Of a stretch of DNA of 64,000 bases, positions 41,101 through 46,306 are shown piece after piece. A model generated the notes under the pieces. It did not search any database. It saw only the letters and a program-made list of their open reading frames with translations, and was not told the DNA's origin. Every line of letters begins with the position of its first letter. Within the stretch, counting starts at the first letter, position 1. The stretch covers positions 2,322,001 through 2,386,000 of the forward strand of contig NZ_CP011008.1 in assembly GCF_001578185.1 (NCBI RefSeq), given 5' to 3'. A program made the position numbers and the translations under genes. This stretch comes from Peribacillus simplex (lineage in GTDB: Bacteria; Bacillota; Bacilli; Bacillales; DSM-1321).

Positions 41101-44009
41101 GATGGAGTGAAGTTCCTAGAGGAACCCCGCTGTTCCATAGCTTGTATGTGTTTGAAAACTACCCAGTGAAAGAGGAGTCTTCAGGAAATCTAGAAATTGG
41201 TGAGTTGGAAGGAGTAGAGCAAACTCATTATCCATTGGGATTGACGGTTGTTCCAGAAAGCCAGTTGTTGTTAAAGTTGAAGTATGATCGCAGCAAGTTT
41301 AATGGCCTAACCATTGAACGGATGCTGGGTCATTTAAGCCAGGTGTTAAAGCAAATGATCGAGAACGTTGATCAAACTCTGTCGGAGCTGGTGTATGTTA
41401 CGGAAATAGAAAAGAAACAACTACTGGAAGAATGGAATGATAATGCCGCAGCATATCCACGTGAGAGTGTGATCCACAAACTGTTTGAAGATCAAGTGGA
41501 TCGTACACCTGACACGGTGGCTGTAGTGGATGAAAATCAGCAGTTGACGTATCGGGAGCTGAATGAAAAAGCAAACCAATTGGCCCATTATCTCCATAAA
41601 TGTGGGGTTGGGACCGAATCATTGGTCGGGCTTTGTTTCCAACGTTCAGTTGAGATGATTGTCGGTCTCATGGGAATCTGGAAAGCCGGGGCAGCTTATG
41701 TTCCATTGGATCCAGCGTATCCAGAAAGTCACCTGCGATATATTCTGGAGGACACAGGGATTCAAATATTGGTTACGAATGAAGTATCACAAGGTTGGAT
41801 ACCTGAAGAAGTTGAAACAGTTTATTTGGACCGGGATCAAGCAATGATTTCGCAAGAAAACACCCTTTCACCAATATGTAAAGTGACAGGAGAAAACTTG
41901 GCGTATGTGATCTACACTTCAGGTTCGACCGGGAATCCAAAAGGGGTTTTGGTGCAGCATCATTCGGTATTAAATCTATCCTATGGTTTACAGAAAGAGG
42001 TTTTTTCGCATGAGACACCTGTTAACATGCGCGTTGGTCTGAATGCCTCAATCGCCTTTGATTCATCCGTTAAACAATTACAAATGCTTTTGTATGGTTC
42101 TAGTTTGTATATTATTCCGAACGAAGTTCGCAGTGATCCTCAACAGTTTGTATCTTATATTCGGGAGAATAAGTTGGAAATGTTCGATATAACTCCTTCA
42201 CTACTCCAATTAATCATAGATGAGGGGGCGTTAGAAACAAACGATGGTGTTCATGTTCCAAGCAAGGTACTGGTTGGTGGAGAAGCGATTATGCCATCAC
42301 TGTGGGAACAATTAGTAGAGGCTGACAAGGTCCATTTTTATAACGTGTATGGTCCTACGGAATGTACTGTCGATGCGACATGCTATCGTATCAAAAAAGA
42401 TAGTAAGCGGGTTACCATTGGGCGTCCGTTGCCGAACGTTCAAGCCTATGTATTGGATGGGAATTGGTTACCTGTTCCAGTTGGTGTAACGGGTGAACTT
42501 TATATCGGTGGAGCAGGCCTGGCGAGAGGATACTTGAATCGTCCAGAGTTAACGTCCGAACGTTTTATTCCTCATCCATTTAATGATGGGGAACGGTTAT
42601 ACCGGACGGGAGATCTAGTCCGCTATTTAGCTGATGGCCATTTGGATTATCTGGGAAGAATCGATAATCAAGTGAAAATTCGAGGATTCCGGATTGAGCT
42701 TGGAGAGATTGAAGCGAATTTAGAATGTCATCCATCGGTGAAAGAGGCAGTAGTCTTGATAAGAGAGGACCAACCAGGAGATCAGAGATTGGTTGCCTAT
42801 GTGGTGGGTGAAGGAAATATGCATGAATGGCGTGAGCATCTCAAGAGACAAGTACCGAATTATATGGTTCCTGCACACTTTATTGAGGTAGACGCGGTTC
42901 CGCTTACAACAAATGGGAAGGTTGATCGAAAGGCACTGAACAGCTTAACGATTCAAAGAGAAAGTACCTTTTCTACACCAATCATCCCACGGGATGAAAT
43001 CGAGTATCAGCTGATTACGATCTGGCAGGATTTGCTACAGATAGAAGATGTCCATGTAAACGATGATTTCTTCGATTTAGGGGGTCACTCTCTCCTTGTA
43101 ATCAAATTGATTTCAAAGGTCAGAGAGAAATTTGGAAAAGAGATTAAGGTGTCCGCACTGATTAAGAACCCGACAGTGGAAGGGATCGCTTATCTCATCC
43201 GTGAGAATCATGGTATGGCAAAATCGTTATCGGTTCTGGTTCCACTACAAGAATCAGAGAAAAGACCTTTCTTCTGTGTTCATCCGTTTATGGGTAATGT
43301 ATTCTGTTACATTCAGCTAGCAAGGTTACTCAAGGATCACTGCTCATTTTATGGTCTACAGAATCCTCTCGTAGAGAAAGAAGGAATGAATGGGTTGACT
43401 TTATCGGAAGTAGTTCAACTCTACATCGAGGAAATGAAGCGCGCTCAGCCAGTGGGGCCGTATCGTCTGGGAGGATGGTCTCTGGGCGGTGCCATCGCCT
43501 ATGAAATCGCAACTATGCTACGGAACCAGGGAGAAGAAGTTGAGGTGTTGGTACTCATGGATACCAAGGTGCCTTCAGAACAGGATTACAAGGCAGAGGA
43601 TGAAATGCTATCTTATATATTGGAGCATTTCAGCCATTTAGAGCTAGTGGAGCAGGAAGAAGAGCTCGTCCATCAACAGGGCATGCTTGTTGATCAGTTG
43701 ATCGCGGAAGGAGTGCTCCGGCCCGATGCGGATCTTACGAGTCTAAAGCAGATTACCGATGCTCACAGGAAGTGTCTAAATTTAATGGCAGAACATATTT
43801 TAACGCCATATTTTGGGGAGGTCATCTACTTCAGTGCTGAAGAAGGCAGAGAGTTGTTCACGGATTGGAAGCCGTTATTACAGGGGAAAGTGAATAAACA
43901 TTCGGTTCCAGGGCCGCACGAGGAGATCGTCTTCTCCCCAGCAGTGGAAAAGATAGCCAAAAGTCTCGTAAATGAGTTTGAAGGGAGCGTAACTCAGATT
44001 TCCAGGTGA
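29139..44009 (+). CDS. krsC: NRPS, modules 4-7 with terminal thioesterase, KrsC-like
   Basis: 4956 residues: C-A-T, C-A-T, C-A-T-E, C-A-T-TE. Carrier serines are 1034, 2077, 3133 (GGDS, before E) and 4651. Adenylation codes read D-V-W-H-F-S-L-V-D (Ser), D-S-Q-F-I-G-Q-V-V (unassigned), D-V-Q-D-L-G-V-V-D (Gln-type) and D-S-K-D-L-G-V-V-D (Glu-type). The E domain (about 3186-3630, His3317) makes D-Gln, and the following C (YPLSPLQEGMIFHTL) is of the D-C-L type as expected. The thioesterase has GWSLGG with Ser4781 and should release, probably by cyclisation. Oddities: the first C domain has H164-H165-x3-D169-A170 where Gly is usual; A10 motifs are NSKIDR in module 4 and NGKLDL in module 5. The gene starts inside the previous stop (ATGA). 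Confidence 0.92.
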   Translation: MRSDLLAKLDSLSPEKREWLQKQMQKKEKETLPLSYAQQRLWFMDRFNPNSSLYNIPTVWRLKGHWLPGALEKGLNRLIERHDSLRTVFKEVGDQPVQHIVEYLPGKLPVEDYSHLPLEVKEKEIESLIAREAQEPFDLMNGPLIRNQLVQLGKDEWLLLCTMHHIISDAWSIGILINELLAFYEEETSGKPAGLNSLSIQYADFAKWQKQWLQGEVLDRQLTYWQEELSGELPILQLPLDCPRPVTQTYAGDTCRVIVPHTLLSALKNLSQREGSTLFMTLMAAYQSFLARYTGQNDILVGSPIANRNHKGVEELIGFFVNTLVYRADLNGAPTFQEILSQIKKKALKAYEYQDIPFEKVVEAVQPERSTSHSPIFQTMFTLQNIKQERLELSGRSLEMIESNISIAKFDLSLTAYEVEEDLHVTFEYNTDLFDSRTIARMAGHFENWLNEIVHHPDESYTNLTMLSDTEQKQLLEEWNDTDAVYAHESMIHELFEQQVARTPEAVAVVYEGGQLTYQELNEKANKMAHYLQKRDIGPESLVGICFERSPDMMIGLLGILKAGGAYVPLDPSYPENRLRYILKDSQIQVLLTKEALQGWLPEGIQAICLDRDQAAISKESGLAPVSGVTAKNLAYIIYTSGSTGNPKGVMIEHHSVINRLQWMQKNYPLSEQDTILQKTPFSFDVSVWELFWWSFVGARVCLLPPGGEKDPAMIEECIERYRVTTMHFVPSMLSAFLDYMEKSKAKKDVSSLCQVFTSGEALNSEQVRRFKGVFYDFQQTKLSNLYGPTEATVDVTYYNCDLEKELMLIPIGRPIDNTDLYVLDQNQQVVPVGVAGELYLGGVGLARGYFNRPELTAERFIPHPFKEGERLYRTGDLVRYLNDRNLEYIGRVDNQVKIRGFRIELGEVEAVLHDHPSVKEAVVLVREDHPGDKRLVAYVVGEGNTGEWREHLKAQLPNYMVPAYFVEMEAMPLTPNSKIDRKALLALEGQSVSADIVLPRTPGEELIASVWSQVLGIGNIGVQASFFELGGHSLLATQVVSRLQEVFQIELPLRELFEYSTVEALAKRLDQLRKGDKKREIPPLMPMERGDAIPLSYAQQRLWFIDQFTPNSALYNMPMVCRLTGNWVPEALEKGWNQLIERHESLRTVFHEVDGHPVQQIQPHAFRSLSQMDLTMLSPEERESEVKRLLQQETEVPFDLEEGPLIRTILLRVGEEEWVLLCTLHHIVSDGWSMGVLLEEWIAFYKEAMGEKEAELEPLPIQYADFAQWQKGWLKEEVLEQQLHYWQEELSGELPLLQLPMDRPRPAVQTHRGSTHTVLLSRSLRDKLNEISRQEGSTLFMTLLAAYQSFLSRYTGQEDILVGSPIANRNYRESEGLIGFFVNTLVYRADLSGTPTFQDILSRVRQKALNAYEYQDIPFEKVVEVVQPERSTSHSPIFQTMFILQNMKQELPVLADRRIEMIESHSPIAKFDLSVMAAETEEGLLFAFEYNKDLFDVTTIERMAGHFETWLNEVSHHPQKPLNSLGMLSEFERDLLVETWNDTAMEMSQVGLICDGFEDQVARRPGAIAVVDQMREWTYGELDARANQLAHVLQRKGVVPESVVGVYLPRSAELMASLLGILKAGGAYVVLDPLYPKSRLQYMIEDAGVQIVVTTAAQESLSEQVETVRLEEITDESVIAPKRRVKPEHLAYIVYTSGSTGKPKGVMVEYRSLMNMVSWHQAVYQITAQDRATQIAGIAFDSAVQEIWPYLTAGAALYLSTEELRINPEALRDWLIDSRITASFAPTPILERLLKLSWPEKTDLRFIITGGDQLTQYPSEQIPFAVINQYGPSENTVVATDCYVPVGMSTGTPSIGRPIANTEVYVLDSHLQPVPVGVIGDLYIGGKSLARGYANRPELTEEKFILHPFKSGERLYFTGDKASYLPGGDLQFHGRMDDQVKIRGFRIELGEVEATLQAHLSVKEAVVLVREDHPGDKRLVAYVAGEGSVHEWREHLQTHLPNYMVPAHFVEMAFLPLTPNGKLDLKALPMPDEPSTENTVYPRTLMEELIASVWSQVLEMENIGVQASFFELGGHSLLATQVVSRLKEALQIELLVRELFEHSTVEALAKRLDQLCKGDKKREIPPLIPMERGEAIPLSYAQQRLWFIDQFQPNSALYNMPMVCRLTGNWVPEALETGWNRLIERHESLRTVFHEVDGQPVQQIQPYALRSLPKMDLTTLSPEEREREMEQWIKNEVEAPFDLVQGPLIRGQIVQIAEEEWILLCTMHHIISDGWSMEILLQEWMAFYEDAVGGKPAELAPLPIQYADFAQWQREWLKEEVLDRQLAYWKEELSGELPVLMLPIDRPRPAVQTHSGSTHTVLLSRALRDKLNELSRQEGSTLFMTLLASYQSFLSRYTGQSDILVGSPIANRNYREIEGLIGFFVNTLVYRADLSGAPTFQELLSQVRTKALKAYEYQDVPFEKIVEVIQSERSISHSPIFQTMFTLQNTKHELPELHGRSLEAMEIQDSNAKFDLSLSAIEKEEGLILSFVFNTGLFDVVTIRRMAEHFEKWLNEIVEHPDKSLAKLTLLPEMERQLLEEWNDNAETYPRESVIHRLFEDQVDLTPDTVAVVDENQQLTYRELNEKANQLAHYLQKCGVGTESLVGLCFQRSVEMIVGLMGIWKAGAAYVPLDPLYPESRLRYILQDTGIQVLVTNEALKEWIPEEVEAVCLDRDQAMISRESTLSPICEVAGENLAYVIYTSGSTGNPKGVLVQHHSVLNLSYGLQKEVFSHETPVNMRVGLNASIAFDVSIQQLQMLLYGSSLYIIPDEVRSDPQQFVSYIRENKLEMFDMTPSLLQLLIDGGLLETNDGVHVPSKVLVGGEAIVPSLWEQLVEADKIHFYNVYGPTECTVDATCYRIKKDGKRVTIGRPLPNVQAYVLDGNWLPVPVGVTGELYIGGAGLARGYLNRPELTSERFIPHPFKEGERLYRTGDLVRHLPDGNLDYLGRLDNQVKIRGFRIELGEIEATLQEHLSVKEAVVMVREDQPGDKRLVAYVVGEGRKEEWREYLKAQLPSHMVPAYFVGMEELPLTLNGKIDRKTLPVPDHQGTKGGYVAPRNESEQILTMIWERVLGTKPIGIHENFFEIGGDSILSIQIVSRARQAGLQLTPKQMFEHQTISELAQVVKEEQGVQAEQGVVTGELILTPIQQWFFAQDHPNPHHWNQSMFFRTKERLDIVLLEKAVRTLLIHHDALRLRYERFPDGAWKQRNEGIEEHSTLTVISLEEVPQAEWHQVIQAEIDTAQASLHLHAGPLMRMVYFDEGEKRAGRLFWVIHHLAVDGVSWRILLEDLQTAYNQASHAQMIQLPTKSTSFKAWSEKLHHYAEAGIVQGVRDYWEQQSEQEVAMLPVDTTLEVPANTGTEEITVVLDEKETRALLQEISSTHRVQINEVLLTALVQATAAWTGHTTLTVDLEGHGREEIIEDVDLSRTVGWFTSIYPVHLNITGANTPTAALKAVKEQVRQIPNKGVDYGILRYLNPAMRERFQSQITPSISFNYLGQFDQMFSDDAMFAPETGFTRLDHAPGSKRSHLIDVIGIVTDGKLHFTWVYNVGQFAESTIQSVAENMLHQLSGLIHSSGGESTLTVSDFAIANLIPADLNKVLCKMNRGKNYPIIDLYPLSPLQEGMIFHTLHDQGDEHSVPYMVQLSFLFKGKLDILTFEQAWKSTIQRHEIFRSAFVWDEIENPLQVVYAHIPFKLNEVDWSALSAEEKEEKRKAFLATDRKQAFLFDEAPLMRVTVIQEAEDEYRVVWTHHHILLDGWSLPLVFNELLTVYQKRIKGEAVDLPKSPLYKKYIQWLKVQDLEQAEQFWREKLKGFTAPTLLGLESKEQEKGYTEKVTYLSEEQTQALQNWAKRKRLTLNTVIQGAWAYLMSRYSGEDDIVYGVTSSGRPTEIIDVENIVGPFITTSPTRIKLLDDIKVMDWLQKIQEEEIERRQYEYASLTDIQGWSEVPRGTPLFHSLYVFENYPVKEESSGNLEIGELEGVEQTHYPLGLTVVPESQLLLKLKYDRSKFNGLTIERMLGHLSQVLKQMIENVDQTLSELVYVTEIEKKQLLEEWNDNAAAYPRESVIHKLFEDQVDRTPDTVAVVDENQQLTYRELNEKANQLAHYLHKCGVGTESLVGLCFQRSVEMIVGLMGIWKAGAAYVPLDPAYPESHLRYILEDTGIQILVTNEVSQGWIPEEVETVYLDRDQAMISQENTLSPICKVTGENLAYVIYTSGSTGNPKGVLVQHHSVLNLSYGLQKEVFSHETPVNMRVGLNASIAFDSSVKQLQMLLYGSSLYIIPNEVRSDPQQFVSYIRENKLEMFDITPSLLQLIIDEGALETNDGVHVPSKVLVGGEAIMPSLWEQLVEADKVHFYNVYGPTECTVDATCYRIKKDSKRVTIGRPLPNVQAYVLDGNWLPVPVGVTGELYIGGAGLARGYLNRPELTSERFIPHPFNDGERLYRTGDLVRYLADGHLDYLGRIDNQVKIRGFRIELGEIEANLECHPSVKEAVVLIREDQPGDQRLVAYVVGEGNMHEWREHLKRQVPNYMVPAHFIEVDAVPLTTNGKVDRKALNSLTIQRESTFSTPIIPRDEIEYQLITIWQDLLQIEDVHVNDDFFDLGGHSLLVIKLISKVREKFGKEIKVSALIKNPTVEGIAYLIRENHGMAKSLSVLVPLQESEKRPFFCVHPFMGNVFCYIQLARLLKDHCSFYGLQNPLVEKEGMNGLTLSEVVQLYIEEMKRAQPVGPYRLGGWSLGGAIAYEIATMLRNQGEEVEVLVLMDTKVPSEQDYKAEDEMLSYILEHFSHLELVEQEEELVHQQGMLVDQLIAEGVLRPDADLTSLKQITDAHRKCLNLMAEHILTPYFGEVIYFSAEEGRELFTDWKPLLQGKVNKHSVPGPHEEIVFSPAVEKIAKSLVNEFEGSVTQISR
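32322..32470 (+). repeat. Recurring T-to-C junction, copy 2
   Basis: See 25768-25920. This copy and the one at 35451 are almost identical at DNA level and continue into closely similar C domains, showing that modules 5 and 6 share recent ancestry or gene conversion. Confidence 0.75.
35451..35600 (+). repeat. Recurring T-to-C junction, copy 3
   Basis: Third copy of the GDKKREIPPL linker DNA with flanking T and C segments, as described for 25768 and 32322. Confidence 0.75.
36890..38180 (+). repeat. Duplicated adenylation-domain DNA, copy in module 6
   Basis: The A domain of module 6 is nearly identical in DNA to 41430-42720 (module 7) over most of its length, including silent positions. The main protein differences fall at specificity positions (FDVSIQQLQ here, FDSSVKQLQ in module 7). 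Confidence 0.85.
41430..42720 (+). repeat. Duplicated adenylation-domain DNA, copy in module 7
   Basis: Partner of 36890-38180. The similarity covers the A-domain core through the RTGDLV region and fades towards the carrier domain. Confidence 0.85.
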
Positions 44010-44183
44010 AAGAAAATATTTTTGGAAAAGAAATTTTCTTGAAAAAATTCAATCTGCCAAAGATATTTTAGAGAAACACTCATTCTGAAAGAATTGTAGT
44101 TCAAGGTGGAGGTTGCAGCGTTGACTTAGTTTCATTTTCTTATTTGGAATCAAAAATATGATGATGTTACCATAATCTAGGCG

Positions 44184-44219
44184 GATTTGGAAACCACCAT
44201 GTCCATGTGGTTTCCAATC
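44184..44219. repeat. Hairpin without T-run downstream of the NRPS operon
   Basis: TTGGAAACCAC and GTGGTTTCCAA pair across a 9-nt spacer. No T-run follows, so it is not a standard terminator; it could protect the 3' end of the transcript. Confidence 0.45.
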
Positions 44220-44303
44220 TAATGGTGCCAGTTTTCTTAAGAAGCCAAAAATGTTGATTTATCTACGATGTGTAAAATCATGCATAATCGATAAAAAACA
44301 GAC

Positions 44304-44343
44304 AAGAGCCAAACCTTTAAATACATAAGGATTTGGCTCTTTG
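44304..44343 (+). terminator. Likely terminator of the NRPS operon
   Basis: AAGAGCCAAACCTT pairs with AAGG-A-TTTGGCTCTTT around an AT loop and ends in a short T-run. It is the best terminator candidate after the synthetase stop, about 295 bases downstream. Confidence 0.6.
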
Positions 44344-44440
44344 GCGTACTTCTGATAGTTGATTTTATGTAAACAGAGTTTATATAAAGAAATAGGTTCT
44401 TTTCGTAAAGATTGTTGTTTTTAAAACGAAACTATTTAAG

Positions 44441-44538
44441 GTTGATTGGAGCGGAAGTGCGAGACCCCACAGGCGTTTACGCCGAGGAGGCTCACCGCCC
44501 GCCCCGCGGAAAGCGAGCATCTGGAGGGGAAATCAACC
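44441..44538 (+). repeat. GC-rich dispersed repeat, copy 2
   Basis: Begins GTTGATTGGAGCGGAAG and ends GGAAATCAACC, with GAGACCCC, GAGGAGGCTC, CCGCCCGC and GCGGAAAGCGAG blocks in the same order as the reverse complement of 11999-12123. It is about 25 bp shorter in the middle. Copy 1 lies inside an IS1182 element; this one shows no transposase nearby. Confidence 0.7.
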
Positions 44539-44592
44539 ACAACTCACTACCTGGTAAATAGCAACAAAGTATGTGAAAACAGCCAAGAAATA

Positions 44593-44637
44593 AAAGAACT
44601 CGTTAAGAAGGAATTCTTCCAACGGGTTCTTTGTTTG
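44593..44637 (+). terminator. Terminator-like hairpin
   Basis: AAAGAACTCGTT pairs with AACGGGTTCTTT (one G-T pair) around a purine-rich loop, followed by a T-rich stretch. No intact gene lies just upstream, so it may be left from a lost gene. Confidence 0.5.
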
Positions 44638-44845
44638 TGTATTTCCTTGAATTTATTAATGATGCGTAAAAAAATCTCAAAACCCTTCTCATCCAATAAA
44701 TATTATAATCTAATTGATTAAGAGCAGGCTTACTAATTAAATAGAAAGCTTCTTTAATTTTCATCCTCTTTTTACATGCTTACCTTTTATTCAAAATTCT
44801 TTATTCCTCAATTTAAAAAGTATATTTCAACCTCTTAGCGAGAAA

Positions 44846-45037
44846 TTGGGGTGTAAAACATATCCATATGTAACCACTTTACAATTGGTTTCGGTGCATT
44901 ACTTTATGGTTTCAGCAATGCCGGAAGTCTTGGATAGGTCAGGTATAAAGGTACTAAGTACGTTTGCTGTAGGCATCTTAGCTCTTGCACTCTTTTCATG
45001 GAAGTATAAAAAGCTTAGATCCATAAAAAGAGATTGA
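44846..45037 (+). other. Doubtful 63-aa membrane peptide frame
   Basis: An open frame from TTG with no good ribosome site, encoding one hydrophobic segment (VLSTFAVGILALALFSW) and a basic end (KYKKLRSIKRD). The ending looks like a membrane-protein C-terminus, so it may be a remnant of a transporter gene. I recognise no family. Confidence 0.2.
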
Positions 45038-45407
45038 ACAATCTGATAAACTTTATTTAAATGAGTGGGAGAAATTATTCTACAAAAACTTTTCAACTAA
45101 CGGATGCATTAGTTGCATAAGATATGAGTTATCCAAAGATCTTATGCTTAGAAACTACGGAGTTTTATTTTCCAAAAATGAATCTTCGTGCGATATTTCC
45201 GTTTTTTCGTCTAGACCACGATTAGTGCTGTTCAAACTAGCCATCAATCACCGGTTCGCAAAAGTACACATTTGCGAACGGTTTTTAAGAAGGTATGAAT
45301 AGAAAAAGGGTTTAGAATTAAACATTATTAAGCCATTAATTCTCGGTTATTTACATAGAGGATGTTTTTTAAATTTACTACGGGAGTTTTTTTACAATTC
45401 TTTTTAA
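45038..45407. other. Gap before doxX
   Basis: AT-rich region of about 370 bases with no gene seen. It contains the strong terminator hairpin at 45250-45287 and leads into the Fur-type site at 45412. Confidence 0.5.
45250..45287 (+). terminator. Strong rho-independent terminator
   Basis: CCGGTTCGCAAA pairs with TTTGCGAACGG around an 8-nt loop and is followed by TTTTT. Its gene is not obvious; it insulates doxX from upstream transcription. Confidence 0.65.
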
Positions 45408-45411
45408 AAGT

Positions 45412-45430
45412 GATAATGATATTCGTTTTC
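45412..45430. promoter_or_regulatory. Fur-box-like site upstream of doxX
   Basis: GATAATGATATTCGTTTTC matches the 19-bp Fur consensus GATAATGATAATCATTATC at 16 of 19 positions. It overlaps the expected -35 region of a promoter whose TATAAT is at 45442-45447, so iron-bound Fur would block transcription. Confidence 0.6.
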
Positions 45431-45488
45431 AATTGTGTTATTATAATTTTGGAAATTATATTTTTTATTACTTATTGGAGGAAACAAC

Positions 45489-45998
45489 ATGTTTATTGAT
45501 GTTTTAAGACAAAACCAGAAAGTCTCAATACTTTTGGCAGTGTTACGTGTATATCTTGGATATACATGGTTAATGGCTGGATGGGAGAAAATAGCAGGCG
45601 GACAGTTTGATGCTTCCGGTTTCTTGAATGGAGCATTAGCACAAGCAACTGGAGAGCATCCGGCGGTCCAGGGATGGTGGGTTGTCTTTCTAGAAAACCT
45701 AGCCATTCCTCATGTAGAACTATTTAACACATTTGTACCTTGGGGAGAATTACTAGTCGGAATAGGTTTATTGATAGGTTGCTTTACTAAAACAGCCGTA
45801 TTCTTTGGCCTTGTTATGAATTTTTCTTATTTGTTTAGTGGTTCGACAAGTACCAACACACAACTAATTTTATTATCTATGTTCATTCTTGTTTCTGCTT
45901 TAAATGCAGGAAGATTTGGAGTGGATGGTCTGTTGATGGCATCTCTTAAAGACAAACTATTTGCTAACAAAACGAAAGTGCTGAAAGATGCAGTTTAG
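45489..45998 (+). CDS. DoxX-family membrane protein
   Basis: 169 residues with four predicted membrane helices and DoxX-like features: LRVYLGYTWLMAGWEKI near the N-terminus, the VELFNTFVPWGELLVGIGLLIG second half, and a late ALNAGRFGVDGLL. Bacterial DoxX proteins are small membrane proteins linked to redox and respiratory functions; biochemical roles remain varied. The ATG has TTGGAGGAA upstream. A Fur-like box over its promoter suggests expression in iron limitation, in line with the iron permease downstream, which has its own similar box. Confidence 0.85.
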   Translation: MFIDVLRQNQKVSILLAVLRVYLGYTWLMAGWEKIAGGQFDASGFLNGALAQATGEHPAVQGWWVVFLENLAIPHVELFNTFVPWGELLVGIGLLIGCFTKTAVFFGLVMNFSYLFSGSTSTNTQLILLSMFILVSALNAGRFGVDGLLMASLKDKLFANKTKVLKDAV

Positions 45999-46014
45999 TA
46001 TTTAGATCACTCGA

Positions 46015-46042
46015 AAGATCGCTGGTAAAGGCGGTCTTTTTT
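46015..46042 (+). terminator. Terminator of doxX
   Basis: AAGATCGC pairs with GCGGTCTT (one G-T) around an 7-nt loop and runs into TTTTTT. It lies 17 bases after the doxX stop. Confidence 0.7.
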
Positions 46043-46189
46043 GTCACTGTTCTTAGATTTATGGCCATAAGACGCTAATACAGCTTAAGTTAGGACCAAT
46101 ACAAGTCTTTATCTACGTTCATGTTTCTTGTGTTGATATCCAAATATATCCCTTTTTCAGATAGCTATATTTAATGTAATAATTTGTTA

Positions 46190-46219
46190 TTGACTTAACA
46201 GATAAAAAGAATTTATAAT
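46190..46219 (+). promoter_or_regulatory. Promoter of the FTR1 operon
   Basis: TTGACT (46190-46195) and TATAAT (46214-46219) with an 18-base spacer form a near-consensus sigma-A promoter. The Fur-like box at 46238 lies just past the expected start of transcription. Confidence 0.7.
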
Positions 46220-46237
46220 CTTAAAGAATTAATAAAT

Positions 46238-46256
46238 GATAATGATTTTCATTTTC
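46238..46256. promoter_or_regulatory. Fur-box-like site upstream of the FTR1 iron permease
   Basis: GATAATGATTTTCATTTTC matches the 19-bp Fur consensus at 16 of 19 positions and is closely similar to the box before doxX. Placed after the promoter, it would block transcription when iron is plentiful. Confidence 0.65.
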
Positions 46257-46306
46257 GTTTTAGACATTTAATGGCTAATTTATTTCTTTGGGGAAGAGGG
46301 AAAATA

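Larger units (their letters stand above)
44010..44845. other. Non-coding stretch after the NRPS operon
   Basis: More than 800 bases without a convincing gene. It holds several hairpins (44184-44219, 44304-44342, 44593-44632) and the second copy of the GC-rich repeat (44441-44538), each listed separately. No type II thioesterase or phosphopantetheinyl transferase gene follows the NRPS genes. Confidence 0.6.

Noticed and set aside
18245-43512. Many minus-strand open frames within the NRPS genes
   Set aside because: They lie opposite strongly conserved domains, lack ribosome sites and match no family; they are shadows.
18110-44009. Surfactin, fengycin, iturin or gramicidin S / tyrocidine synthetase
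   Set aside because: The number of modules, the Thr-x-Ala-Ser-x-Gln-Glu code order and the position of E domains do not fit any of these.
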